64,000 nt of DNA, taken from NCBI GenBank assembly GCA_029747015.1, contig JAKOGI010000339.1, positions 435,502 through 499,501 on the forward strand, read 5' to 3'. Shown here piece after piece: positions 10,835-21,750 of this stretch; position 1 is the first letter of the stretch; the number at the start of each line of letters is the position of its first letter. Made by a program: the position numbers and the translations under genes. The notes below the pieces were generated by a model. The model was given only the letters and a program-made list of their open reading frames with translations. It was not told where the DNA came from and ran no database searches. The DNA is from Carnegiea gigantea. Its lineage: Eukaryota > Streptophyta > Magnoliopsida > Caryophyllales > Cactaceae.

Positions 10835-11870
10835 CCAAAACATTTTTGATTTCCATCATTATTATTAGTATTTTATATTTTTCTATACAAATATAAATTT
10901 GAGCGTGTATTATTAGAGATAATAGAATAATAAATACGATTTCCATGATTATTTCCATGATTATTATTATTGTTCGTGTCGTCATTATCATTGTCGTTGT
11001 TGTTATTTTTTGTTTGAATTTCATAGCATAGTCAATATTAATTATTACCATCTAATTACCAAAGAGAGATTAAGAGATTATATTGGATATAAAAATTGTA
11101 TTAGTTCATTATTATAGAATGTGTTCATATTTTAGAAGTTCTAACTTAAGGAAACCAAATTATAATTGCTGAACAAGCCATAAGGTCTTTGTGACACCTT
11201 ATTATTGACATATAATATATTATACACAATTGTAAAGAACTAATGAACATTTTTGATTTCCATGATTATTATTAATATTTTGTATTTTTTGATTCAAATA
11301 AAAATTTGAGCATGTATTATTAGAGATAATGGAAAAATAAATATGATTTCCATGATTATTTTCATTATTACTATTATTGTTATTGTTGTCATTGTTGTTG
11401 TCGGTGATGTTATCTTCTTCTTTGAATTTGACAACATAGTCAATATTAATTATGATAATCTAATTATCAAAGAAAGATTAAGAAATTATAAGGGATAAAA
11501 GTTTTTCATTATTTCATTAGTATAGAATAAGTTTATGTTTTAGAAGTTTTAACGTAAGAAAATCGAATTATAATTATTGAACAAGCCGTAAAGCTTTATT
11601 TGACACGTTATTATTAACACATAATATAATATATAGATTTATATAAAAATAATAAACATTTTTGATTTCCATGATTATTATTATTATGTTGTCTTTTTTA
11701 ATACAAATATACATTTGAGCATGTATTATTGGAGATAATAGAAATATAAATATGATTTCCATGATTATTTCTATTATTACTGTCGTTGTTGCTGTCATCA
11801 TTGTCATTATCTTCGTTGTTATCTTCCTCTTTGAATTTGATAACATAGTCAATATTAATTATGATCATTT
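10835..11870 (+). repeat. 2.5 tandem copies of a ~408-bp unit in the Helitron
   Basis: The block CATTTTTGATTTCCAT begins at 10841, 11248 and 11657 (periods 407 and 409). Each copy continues with GAGCRTGTATTATT, a trinucleotide-like (ATT/GTT) stretch and CATAGTCAATATTAATTAT. The third copy stops near 11870. Copies differ by substitutions and small indels. Confidence 0.9.
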
Positions 11871-12946
11871 ATATGTAAGGGTTGTGCTGAAAAATTACAC
11901 ATCATAAGCATGATATAACATATTACAAGGGTTGAACGTGAAACATAAAAAAATTAAAAATAAAACACGATCATCATATTAGGTTGGTGAAACTGAATTT
12001 CTTTCACATTTAATATAATTTATTTAACTGAAGGAAATAAACGAAATAGTTTTCTTTTTCTTTCAAAGCACACAGATCTTATAATTAAATTTAATTCATA
12101 TAAATCTTAAAAGTATAATTATTTTTCAAAATTTCAAATAAATAACCAAAATCTAATCTATTTAACACAGCAGAAAAAATGAAATAATTTTTGTTTTCTT
12201 TTAATCCATATAAATCCAATAATCAAATTCTCTTCATAAAACACCTAAAATTACAATTAATCTTTTACTATTTAAAATAAACCGCCCCAAATCACCATAA
12301 CACTTCAAAATAAGAAATACCTCAATCCACAAATCTGAACTCAAGCCATCTCTTACAAGACAACATAAGGGAATGGGAAGTTTATATCAAAACCTATGAT
12401 GCTATTGAGTTGACACGAAAACCAAATGTACAAACTATGAAAATATTTATATTAGCACCCCCTAATTGGCCACTTTAAATAGTCAAAAAAGTTATATACC
12501 AGCATAGATATAATGTTTAAATTATTTTTGTTGAAAGACAAATTTTATTTGTGTTACATGCGAAACTCGAACTAAACCGACTTCAAAATAATTTCTACCT
12601 AACTTCCCTAGATAATTAATGATTTCATAAATTTTTGCACACCAAAAAGAGGAGGAGGTGGATTTTTCATCATTGGTGTCATAGATTGACTTATCATCAC
12701 CCCATTTAGTGTGCTTTGTAACAAATTCACTATCTACTATCTCCATCATACTTGTATAGACTTTTTCCACAATCATATAGTTTTCAATTGTTAATCCCAT
12801 TGGTTATGTACGAAGTTGCTGTATACTTAACTTTTTCATTGAGTTTTTCTATTATCCCCTCTAAATTATAATATTAATCATGTCTATCATAACTATTCAT
12901 TTATTATTTTAACAATATATCCACAAAATCTCTATTTGAATATGCT

Positions 12947-12972
12947 CCGTGCACAGCACGGGCCTGGGTTGG
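12947..12972 (+). other. Helitron 3' terminus: hairpin plus CTRR-like end
   Basis: Stem CCGTGC (12947-12952) pairs with GCACGG (12956-12961) around ACA. The element ends TTGG (12969-12972) and the host resumes with TTATAC. Expected consensus is CTRR, so C to T is the only change needed. Confidence 0.75.
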
Positions 12973-14028
12973 TTATACAAAACTAGCAATCCCTTAATTC
13001 ATGTATCAATCAAGTACTTCTTCTTCAATTGGTTGTTTTAAAACCAATAATCGAAGTATCACAACCCTCTTTTAAGGAGAAGTGAAACACTTAAATCTAA
13101 CCAATTACCATTTTTCAAGGGCTCTCAATTTGTTTGGATTCATTAAGCATGCGATTATCATATTCTTGGCTTCTCAATCGGTATGACTTTCCCAAGACTC
13201 CATACAATCAATCAAATCCTAGGGTTCTAGTATTGAATTCCGCCTTTTAGTTTTTTATCCAATGCCTAAAATATGAAAGAAAGTGATCAAATTTCCTGCA
13301 AGACAATAAACATCTAGGATCTAATAAAACAATCCAACCATTCCAATATACTTAAAGAGATGAACAACAAATCAAGAACTTAGCTAGCACTTGCATAAAT
13401 CCAAAATCAAAACAACAAAAGATAATCAAAATTACAAAACATAAATCCAAAGCTAATGAGAAAAGAGAAGAGAAGAGAACTGGAGAAATGCTCAGCTAAA
13501 CAACGCTCTTGAATCCATTGATTACAAACTCGGCACGGAATCCTTGCAAATCTTCACTTGAATTCACTCTGCCTTCTCTAATTTGAACTCTAATCTAATT
13601 TATGAAGTTGAAGAGAGGAAAAATGGAATGAGGGGTGTGGAATGAGGCTGAAAACATACATTTTATATCGAAACTGCCTGGAAGTTGAACAGTTGAAGAA
13701 AACAAATGAGCTTGGGGGAAAGTGGCCCACTACAGACTGCGGGCACTAACCATAGGCAATCTGTGGTGAGCTCCGTTTCAACATTCTTCTATTCTTTCTT
13801 CCTTACATGGGCATAGTGACTTTCTGGTGTTCGTGGGGGTCAAGCTACACTCATTTAGCGTCAAATCTGGGGTAAATGATCCAAAAACTTGCAAAACATA
13901 TAAAAGAACCATATTCGAACATAAAACAGAAAAAGGAGTGCATAATATAGCATAAAACACATAATTCTCCCTAAAAATGGTACAAAATTACCGCAAAATA
14001 GAGGGCATTTTAAGGACTTATCAGACTT

Positions 14029-14047
14029 CCCTATGCTTAAACTGCTG
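14029..14047 (-). promoter_or_regulatory. Element B 3' polypurine tract
   Basis: On the minus strand TTTAAGCATAGGGAAGTC directly abuts the LTR start TGATAAG. It is preceded by CTTAAGGACAAGCAG. The same arrangement precedes the 3' LTR of element D (CTCAAGGACGAGTA..CTTAGGCATGGGGG then TGTT). In an intact element it primes plus-strand DNA synthesis. Confidence 0.7.
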
Positions 14048-14929
14048 CTTGTCCTTAAGCAAACACTATATAAAACTGATAAGGGGAGATGCATCTAGGA
14101 CTCTAAACATAACAACCTCTTTAAAGCAGGCAAGTCATAGCATATCACAAGCAAGAGTGACAGTCAATGACAACCGCAAGTAGTCCATAAGACATTTCAA
14201 AATTAGAAGGAGGAGAAGGTTTTTAAAGAATTATAAGACCACAAGCACGAAATCAAACTTGGTCACCCCCAAGGAGCCATAAACCACATCATGGAAGCAC
14301 ATGAGACCAAATGGACCGGTAGAACCTCACTTTTGGAAAATATGGAACACTCTAACTTATGTGTTTGAAATATAGCATATATTTAGTCAAGACTTATTCC
14401 AAAGATATAATCTACCATATGCTCACCAAGACTCTCAAATTATCCACCACCGAAAATACAAAGTGCATAAGATAGTCAAGATGACTTCACTCGGGTTGTA
14501 GTGTGGGTTATAAGGGTTTAGAGAAAAGAGTGAACTAACGAATTTGGGCAATGTGAAGGTAGGTAGCCAGACAACTCAGGAGCAACCAACAAAACATCAA
14601 AAAAACCATAAAAATCACTAGCACTCCAAACCTCAAAATAGATTGAACTTACCCCAATGAATCTTGTACTTACCCCAATGAATCATATAGGAAATAAGCG
14701 AACAAAGAAGGAACTCGAGCTATTTACATATCTAATGGCAATCACTTGGTTTTTTTTCTGTTTTTTGGTTTTCTTTCTTTTTTTTTCTTGTCTCTTCTCT
14801 TTGTTTTTTAAACATGAAAATTTCAATTATTGAAAGGATCATTAGCTATCAATCATAACCTAATTTATATGTACATATATAACCAGTATAAGAGAAGAAT
14901 AAATCCAAATACTCAATAACATCAATCCC
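14048..14929 (-). other. Element B 3' untranslated region
   Basis: Minus-strand non-coding sequence between the 3' purine tract and the J insertion; it continues at 18815. I see no coding signal. A short T/C tract lies at 14750-14810. Confidence 0.55.
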
Positions 14930-16402
14930 TAATGGATATCTACCCATGAACCTCAATTTGGACGAAGGAGTTAGTTAAGGTAATCTGGTTTTAACATCCC
15001 AAACCCAAGAAAAACCCATATTTTTGCTAGGAACATTAAAACAATAGGTTCTAGGTTTAAAATAGTGCAGCAGATCTGTGTTGGGAACCAAATATTTGCA
15101 ACTTCCATGGGATGTAAATCCAACATTTTGCCATGAACTTGAAGTTCAAGAAGTTAGCTTTCCAACGAAACATGTTTCAGCTCATTTGGACTTCATTAAC
15201 CCATTCAAATCTGCCATTAAATCCAAACTATCTAGACCACCCAGTTGAACCAGAATGTACCATGTGCTTTTTTAAGCTTAATTGTGGCTTAAGTCATGGA
15301 CTTTTACATTTTTGGGTTCCCCTTGATGTTACCTTTCAGGTTCAAGCAAGCAAAACCAATCATACTTAGTCGAAGTGAGAAAATCAGGCCATTTTATCAA
15401 CCCTGCCAGTTTTGGTCTGAATCTACACGGTAAAATGTTTTAGTAGAAATCTCCTACTTAAGCATGATTTGACCTTGATTTCCTTGCAGGGGGATTTGTA
15501 TACACACTAAGGAGTCCCCCTCATGGCCTATAAATGAAATCATGCTCAGTTTTGATTGGGTTAAAAGAAGGCACAAAACCGGCCTAAAAACTGCCTAGTG
15601 AACCCAGTTGAAGTGCAACGTGTTCTTCCTTCCCCAAAGGGTTTTCTCAGCTCTCTCCTTGCTTGCTTGCTACCTTTACTAGACAAGCAGCCTCAAAACA
15701 CAATGATTTGCTGCTAAAGAAGCTTTGAAACGTGTGAACCAATGCGAAAACAAAGGGGAAATCAACACCTTGCAACCTGATTGGATAGCCAAAAAGGAGA
15801 AGCACTTTACAGCTACTTTTCTCCTCATTTGCTAATTAATGTTGCTATATTAGCTTAGTTAAGGACATATTACATCATTGGTTTTACTTTGCTTAAGATT
15901 CTAGTTGTAATTAGGATAGTTGAACAAGCATGTAACTCAGTCTAGACTTAAGCGCAAGGATTAGCAAACTTAAGACGTTTCCTTCCTAGGGTGGAAACCT
16001 CAATCAAGTTTCTTTGCTACTTGGTTGCTTTCTTGGCTCTATATCAGTGTTAGCCATGGCCATTTGTAGATATACCTAAATTTTGAATGAAAAACCAGAA
16101 TTGAGAGCATCGTGCTTTCGTTCCCTAAAACACTTCACTTGCTTATCCTTTATTAGGCCGATTAAGGTAGTAATCAAGTAAGTCTTAACTCTTAATTAGG
16201 TGGTGTTTCTATATCCTAATTAAGGTTAAGGGCCCTAAACTCAAACTTAGTGGTGCTTTTGTATCTAAGTGAGAGTTTAGACTATCCTTCTTTCTCTAAT
16301 TCATACACGGATACACTCAAATTTTAGCTTGAATTTAGCTTGCTTAATCTTTAGCTCTTACATCTAGCTTGAGTATTCATGTTATCCCTTCATGATACAT
16401 CA
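14930..16402 (+). repeat. Element J 5' LTR
   Basis: 1473 bp, starts TAATGGATATCTACCC and ends GATACATCA. It aligns along its full length with 17319-18809 with scattered substitutions and small indels. A terminal TG to TA change is visible against the 3' copy (TGATGG). Confidence 0.9.
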
Positions 16403-16406
16403 TATT

Positions 16407-16418
16407 TGGTATCAGAGC
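16407..16418 (+). promoter_or_regulatory. Element J primer-binding site, initiator tRNA-Met type
   Basis: TGGTATCAGAGC four bases after the 5' LTR; perfect match to the plant initiator tRNA-Met 3' complement used by many LTR elements. Confidence 0.85.
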
Positions 16419-16525
16419 AAGTTTCATCTTGGCCTGAAACCAACCCCCACATGTCCCAAAGCCACCCAAATATATTCCTTCAAACACATCCCACAAAATA
16501 AGCCGTATACACTTTCGGTTCCACA

Positions 16526-17017
16526 ATGTGTTCTAGTACGAGTTTGAGTTTGGAAGAGAGATTTGATGCACTCATGAGGCAGAACGAGTTGTTGCTCAAG
16601 AAAATCTATAAAGATGATCAATTCGTGAACAAGGTGAGTCCATTTCCTACCCCTAAACCCATGGCACTTCTTCCCATCCCACAAACAAACCAAACTCCAT
16701 AAAAAAGCCTAACCTCTCAAACTAGACCTAACCCCGGCCCTGTAAACCCTAGGAGGTGTTTTAAGTGCCAAGGCCTAGGTCACACACACTCGGACTGTCC
16801 CAACAAGGAAATCATTTCCTTGGCCGAATGGGAAGCAGCAGCGGAGGAAGAGAATGAAGAAGAAGAGAAGGCTTATTTGATAAAAGATCAAGAGGTGAAC
16901 CAAGAAGAAGTTAAGGTGAGAGCTGATGAGGGAGAAATGCCTCTTTTGGAGAGGGTTTTAAGTGGTTTTCAAACTAATGAGGACGAACAAAGCCAAATCG
17001 TCAAGTATGTTCACTGA
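16526..17017 (+). pseudogene. Element J gag remnant with CCHC zinc knuckle
   Basis: Reading from ATG 16526 gives 163 codons ending TGA 17015-17017, with one in-frame TAA at 16700-16702. The N-terminal ~60 residues are a short polar/helical segment (LEERFDALMRQNELLLKKI). The knuckle CFKCQGLGHTHSDC (16757-16798) fits C-x2-C-x4-H-x4-C exactly. The C-terminal third is strongly acidic (runs of E around 16830-16870). The capsid domain that should lie between is missing, so this is gag with its middle deleted and only the nucleocapsid part kept. Role in an intact element would be packaging of RNA. The start is chosen as the first ATG in frame after the primer site. Confidence 0.75.
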
Positions 17018-17318
17018 TCATAAGTGGAGAAGAGGAGAATACCTTAGCACTCTTTTTCCTTTCTGAACTCTATGAAAACAAACCACAAAAGAACCATAAG
17101 CATTTAAGCCCTATTCTTACTTATCAAGGACCTTTACTCCAGAACCCTTTAAGATCAAAAGAGGAATGGACCCTTGCTATTTATGAAGTGTGTGAAGCTT
17201 TTAAGATCAGAAAGGGCATGTTTAAATGGTTAATTTTTTTCCAGCCAGAAATGTAAACACAAATGGGAGAAAATTACCAAACGATTTGAGGTCAAATCTT
17301 TTTTGATAAGGCGAGAAT
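17018..17318 (+). other. Element J gag-to-LTR remnant with purine tract
   Basis: About 300 bp with stops in every frame. Its last part reads NGRKLPNDLRSN followed by GATAAGGCGAGAATGA just before the LTR, which resembles the pol tail and purine tract of gypsy elements. This suggests J arose by deletion of most of gag-pol rather than by never having it. Confidence 0.5.
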
Positions 17319-18809
17319 GATGGATATCTACCCATGAACCTTAATTTGGACTAAGGTTTTACTCAAGGTAATTAGGTTTTAACATCCCAAACCCAAGAAA
17401 AACCCCCATTTTTGCTGGGAACATTAAAACAGTAGGTTTCAGGTTTAAAACAATGTAGTAGATCGATTTTAGGAACCAAATATTTTAAACTTCCATAAGA
17501 TGTAAATCCAATATTTTGCCATGAGCGTGAAGTTCAAGAAGTTGACTTTCCAACAAAACAAGTTTCAGGTCATTTGGACTTCATTAACCGATTCAAATCA
17601 GCCATTAAACCCAAACTATCCAGACTGCCCAGTTGAACTAGAATGTACCCGGTTTTTGGTATGTGATTTCTTAAGCTTAATTATGGTTCAAGACCCAGAT
17701 TTTTACATTTTTAGGTTCCCCTAGATGTTACCTTTCAGATTGAAGCAAGAGAAACCAATTATACTCAGTTAAAGTGAAGAAATCAGGCCATTTTATCAAC
17801 CCTTCCAGCTTTGGTCTGAATCTAAATGGTAAAATGTTTTAGTAGAAATCTCCTACTTAAACATGATTTAACATTGATTTCTTTACAGGGGGTTTTATAT
17901 ACACCTAAGGAGGCATCCCATGGCCTAGAAATGAAATCACGCTCAGTTTTGATTGCGTTAAAAGAAGGCACAAAATTGGGCTAAAAACTGCCTACTGAAC
18001 CCGGTTGAAGTGCAACATGTTTTTCCTTCCCTACTGGGTTTCCTCATCTCTTTCCTTGCTTGCTTGCTACCTTTACTAGACGAGCAGCCTAGGAACACAA
18101 TGCTTTGCTACTGAAGAAGCTTTGAAACATGTGAACTAATGAAAAAACAAAGGGGCAATCAGCACCTTGCAACCTGATTAGATAGTCGAAAAGGAGAAGC
18201 ACTTTACGGCTACTTTTCTCCTCATTTACTGATTAATGCTGCTATATTAGCTTAGTTAAGGATGTGTTGAGTTAATTACATCATTTCTTTACTTTCCATA
18301 AGATTCTGATTGTAATTATTATAGTTAAACAAGCATGTAACTTAGTTTAGACTTAAGCGCAAGGATTAGCAAACTTAAGACGTTTCGCTCCTAGGGAGGA
18401 AACCTCAATTAGGTTCCTTCGCTGCTTGGTTGCTTGCTTGGCTCTATATTAATGTTAGCCATGGCCATTTGTAAGATATTCCTGAATTTTGAATGAAAAA
18501 CCAGAATTGAGAGCATTATGCTTTTGTTCCATTAAACACTTCACTTGCTTATCCTTAATTAGGCCAATTAAGATGGTGATCAAGTAAGTATTAACTTTTA
18601 ATTAGGTAGTGTTTCTGTGACCCAATTAAGGTTAAGGGCTCTAAACTCAAACTTAGTGGTGTTTTTGTATCTAAGTGAGAGTTTAAACTATCCTTCTTTC
18701 ACTAATTCATGCACAGCTACACTCAAATTCTAGCTCGAATTCAACTTGCTTGTTTTTAGCTTTTGAATTCATCCTTGAATGTCTGTGATTCTTCCCCACA
18801 GATACATTA
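17319..18809 (+). repeat. Element J 3' LTR
   Basis: 1491 bp, starts TGATGGATATC and ends GATACATTA, followed by the ATCCC target duplication. Aligns with 14930-16402. Confidence 0.9.
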
Positions 18810-18814
18810 ATCCC

Positions 18815-19850
18815 TCAATAAACCGACATACCAAAGCCATCTTAAACTCATCTATCCCCAAAACCACTAACTGTAAAGATGAAGTGATGCTTCATAGACT
18901 TAGCTTAAAGATATAAATAGGTGTTTGGCCAATGGATAATATGAAGGGATCAGAACAAAGATAGATATAAGTTAAAAGGGGCTAGCAAAGGGGATAAACA
19001 TGTAACACAGGGGTAGGCTATTTGGCTGCGTTGCTAAAATGTGTAACAATAAAGAATACCTCTATCATATCATCAACTATGCACATGCTCATGTGGTTTT
19101 GAACACGAGTCTAGGTAGGTTCTAGAGATGCAACATGGAAGAATCACGCACATGAAAGAAACATAAGACTAAACATAATAATTAGCCTAAATAAGACTCA
19201 AAGTCTCACAAGAAATCTTTCGAAGTCTCAACTAGCTCATAAAATAACTCCCATGTACCAACATTAGTACTAAGGACTATAAGGGACAATAAAGTTCTCA
19301 ATCAAGCACAGGGCCAAAACAAGAAATATTTATAGAACCTTCAAAAAGTTTTAGCGCCAAATGGTATTGCACTCCAAAAGTTACTCAAGCTCAAGAAAGC
19401 TATCATGCTTAAAGAATCATCATTCGAGGGAATCGACACCATCCCTATATATAATCCTATATGGAAACCTAAATGCACTAAAATGGGACATCCTAATACA
19501 AACAAAAAGAAGCCTAAAACTATATGCTCTAACATGTATGCAGGCTAATAACCAAAATGAAAAACATGAAGCTACGCTTTCCCCATGCTTAAATAAAGCA
19601 TTATTATTCAAATGAAGTAAACAAAGAAAAGGGAGAAACAAGAGAGAACAATCTCACAAAGTTTTTATCCCTAAAAAAAAAAAATTCTCACCAGGTTAGG
19701 TGCTGGATGCACCTAAGCTAAGGACACCATGCAAATGGGCCAAATGGCACATCAACCACTCTGTCACAACTTCAAGACTCAACTCAGTAAATCAAACACC
19801 ATCAAGGCTCGTAAAAACTTGTCAAACACCGTAGCATGGGGCTTACAAAC
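18815..19850 (-). other. Element B region downstream of its ORF, with internal purine tract
   Basis: Non-coding on the minus strand. It contains TTTAAGCATGGGGAAAGCG (19575-19593, minus), nearly the same as the 3' purine tract of B but far from the LTR. Element D has an analogous tract in the same place. Otherwise AT-rich with no convincing frame. Confidence 0.55.
19575..19593 (-). promoter_or_regulatory. Element B internal (second) polypurine tract
   Basis: Minus-strand TTTAAGCATGGGGAAAGCG, just downstream of the ORF. It matches the B 3' tract (TTTAAGCATAGGGAAGTC) in the core. Function as a central purine tract is an inference. Confidence 0.45.
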
Positions 19851-20878
19851 TTAGTCATAAGAGAGCATGACGATGAATATAGCAGATAAAGTCAGTGCTC
19901 TCTTTAAAAAACCAAGTGCCATAGAAGAATCAAAGGAGAAATTAAAGAACATAATTATCCTAGGTGCATCCACTAGGTACATGCAATATGGGTCAACAGA
20001 GGCATTATACCCACTAAAGTAACCTATGGACATAAAATTATCAACATTCCTACCAAGCATATTGAACACGTTATCCTCATAGCCAAAATCAACATTAGTA
20101 ATAGAAATCATGAGATTATCAATGGGAACATAGATGTAATACTCTAGGGAATGAGAGGGTTGTAAATACACAGGTGAAATATGGGAATGATTAAAAGGAT
20201 TGGGGAGAACAATACTATCAAAAGATTTCATTGAAATTGTTCATTTGGTAATTTCCCGAAAAGCTAATCATAGGCCAAGGCTAGGAGACTCCTTATGCAT
20301 AAACACAGCACATGACCCCTCCAAAGGAGTCTTATCTAGATCATGTACCTCATCTAAAATGTCTTTCGACCTAAAAAATGCATCAACAATACTAAACCAA
20401 GCGACTATCTGAAAAGGCTAACCCGCCTAGAGCCTGATGCACTGCGCTAAAGGCAAGGATGAATCATGTAAGGTCAGGACAACATCAATATTGTCCTAGG
20501 GTGATACAAAGTCAAGTTGAGCATAGCATGCATAATAAGGACAAGAATTAGTAGCATGGTCAGAAGAATTACACAAATCACACCAAAAAGGGGTATGATA
20601 AGATCTAGAATAGAAAGCATAAAGATCAAGGATTAAATATCCAGAAACAGGACTAACCTTCTCAAATTCAAATGAATCCCAAGCTATCCACTTAAGCAAA
20701 TACCATGCGTCATTACGTGTTTTACTATTCACGCTATCACCAACAATGTCTAAAATTTCCCATTTACCAATACAATAATCACATTGAGCAAGAAAGACAT
20801 TTAATAGCTTAAAATAGCTGCAAAATAATTCATGCTCGAATGGAGGGAAATGAAAAATTAGCATTGTTTTTTTCTTCT
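19851..20878 (-). pseudogene. Element B ORF: CCHC-knuckle protein shared with element D
   Basis: Minus-strand remnant of the same protein as in element D. The N-terminal part (20864 to 20496) has FHFPPFEHELFCSYFK, aligning with FNFPQFEHELFWSYLS of D, then WKWEIL..-type sequence and a perfect zinc knuckle CDLCNSSDHATNSC (C-x2-C-x4-H-x4-C). A second open piece (20231 to 19851) covers the acidic/aromatic C-terminal part with PYCMYLVDAPR. Stops and frameshifts separate them. The first ~15 codons lie at about 25415-25376, on the other side of the CACTA insertion (they begin MKKLKI, compare MKKKTL in D). No capsid, protease or RT signatures. Function unknown; a nucleic-acid-binding role is suggested by the knuckle. 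Confidence 0.7.
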
Positions 20879-21364
20879 GACTACAAAAAATAATGCATCC
20901 TCCCGCATTTGTATCATCACACCTAATTAAAATGTGGGCAAAAAAATGATAAGATTTAGTTGTTTTCTCGATTCCACATTGAACAAGTGTGGGTAAATTA
21001 TGAACCTATTCCTATATTTATTAATTGTGGGGAATTAAAAAGAGCTTTTATAATTATTTTTTATCATATTAATGAGGTAATTTGTACAAAATATTTGAAT
21101 ATTTATATCTAAATGTATTAGCCAAAGGAATAAAGCAAACAATCAAAAAAATACACAAATATCTAGCAAAATAGAATTATCGTATGGAAGATTAAGCGGG
21201 TACTTTGCCCGCCTATCCCCCCAAAAAAGCAAAAATAGCTCAGTGTGCAATGGGCGAAGTTATTAAGGTGCAAGGGGACACCCCATCTTTTTGGGAAAAA
21301 AATTAGTATAGTATATCCTGGGTTAAAAGCAAAGTGTATACATATTAGTTAGTTCCTATGAAAT

Positions 21365-21470
21365 TCACAAATGCACAGTCAGTAGAGTGGTTAACTGGCT
21401 ATGATTCGTACAGGAAGTTGCGTGTTCGATTCTCATGCCAAGCTTTTTGTGGTTTCTTTTTTTTTTTTTT
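21365..21470 (+). mobile_element. Possible tRNA-derived SINE
   Basis: An A-box-like CAGTAGAGTGGTTA (21380-21393) is followed ~33 nt later by a B-box-like TGTTCGATTCTC (21425-21436), then CATGCCAAGC and a 15-nt T run (21457-21471). This spacing and a T tail fit a tRNA-derived SINE head. It could also be a decayed tRNA gene; I could not define flanking duplications. Confidence 0.35.
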
Positions 21471-21479
21471 TGAATTCTT

Positions 21480-21750
21480 GCCACTTCAATGTAAGCTCTT
21501 TACTTCTCTCACTACCCCATTTCTCTCATATAGCAGAACCCCACGCATCACGCCCCACCCTAAAACTCTCCCTCTCCCTCTCCCTCTCCCTCAACCTAGT
21601 TGCCTCGCCCACTTCCGCCGCCAGTAGTGGCCCACTGCCACTGGACGGCCGCCGCAACTGTGCCCACCACCGCCTCTGTAGTCGCCAACCGCCGAGCCAT
21701 GCCTAACGCCTCAAACCTCCTCCACATCTTGTCTAATTCCAAATTTAAGG
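21480..21750 (+). pseudogene. GC-rich exon-like segment inside the CACTA element
   Basis: A sharply GC-rich island in AT-rich surroundings: a CTCCCT hexamer repeat (21566-21592), then a proline/alanine-rich frame from about 21600 (PRPLPPPVVAHCHW) to 21749, ending AAATTTAAG/GTAAAG, a good splice donor. A plausible acceptor TTTTGTAG/GG lies near 22170. It looks like the 5' exon and first intron of a host gene captured by the transposon. The source gene is not recognisable and the downstream part has no clear frame. Confidence 0.35.

Larger units (their letters stand above)
10570..12972 (+). mobile_element. Non-autonomous Helitron, 2.4 kb
   Basis: Comparison with the intact B LTR shows 2403 extra bases placed between A (10569) and T (12973), with no target duplication. 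The insert starts with TC and ends with a 6-bp hairpin (CCGTGC-ACA-GCACGG, 12947-12961), seven bases, then TTGG, one change away from the CTRR 3' end. These are the structural marks of a Helitron. No Rep/helicase coding was found; the interior is AT-rich with a 2.5-copy 408-bp tandem repeat. Open frames in it are low-complexity (Ile/Met-rich) and probably meaningless. Confidence 0.8.
10402..14028 (-). repeat. Element B left LTR (3' LTR), split by Helitron
   Basis: Two pieces, 10402-10569 and 12973-14028, together 1224 bp, align end to end with the right LTR (1216 bp at 25502-26717). The plus-strand start reads TCATAGAGGCACC against TGATAGGGCCAC; the end reads GGACTTATCA against GGGCTTATCA. 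The terminal TG has mutated to TC. An imperfect hairpin (CACTACAGACTGC..GCAATCTGTGGTG, 13728-13769) lies within it. This is the downstream LTR of a minus-strand element. Confidence 0.85.
14930..18809 (+). mobile_element. Element J: small non-autonomous LTR retrotransposon
   Basis: Two LTRs (14930-16402 and 17319-18809) flank only 916 bp. Target duplication ATCCC is perfect (14925-14929 and 18810-18814). The primer site is TGGTATCAGAGC (16407-16418), the initiator tRNA-Met type. The interior holds a short gag-like ORF with one CCHC knuckle and, before the 3' LTR, a remnant resembling the end of a gypsy pol (LPNDLRSN then a GEND frame over the purine tract, near 17277-17318). Protease, RT, RNase H and integrase are absent, so it is an internally deleted or LARD/TRIM-like element. 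It is inserted in the B 3' region. LTR termini have decayed TG to TA (5') and CA to TA (3'). Confidence 0.9.

Noticed and set aside
10770..11852. Minus-strand Ile/Met/Thr-rich open frames
   Set aside because: Low-complexity translation of ATT/GTT-rich Helitron repeats; no start context or family.
12522..12800. 92-codon minus-strand frame with a gene-like look
   Set aside because: Lies within the Helitron, has no recognised domain and no second copy or splice evidence; not enough to call a captured gene.
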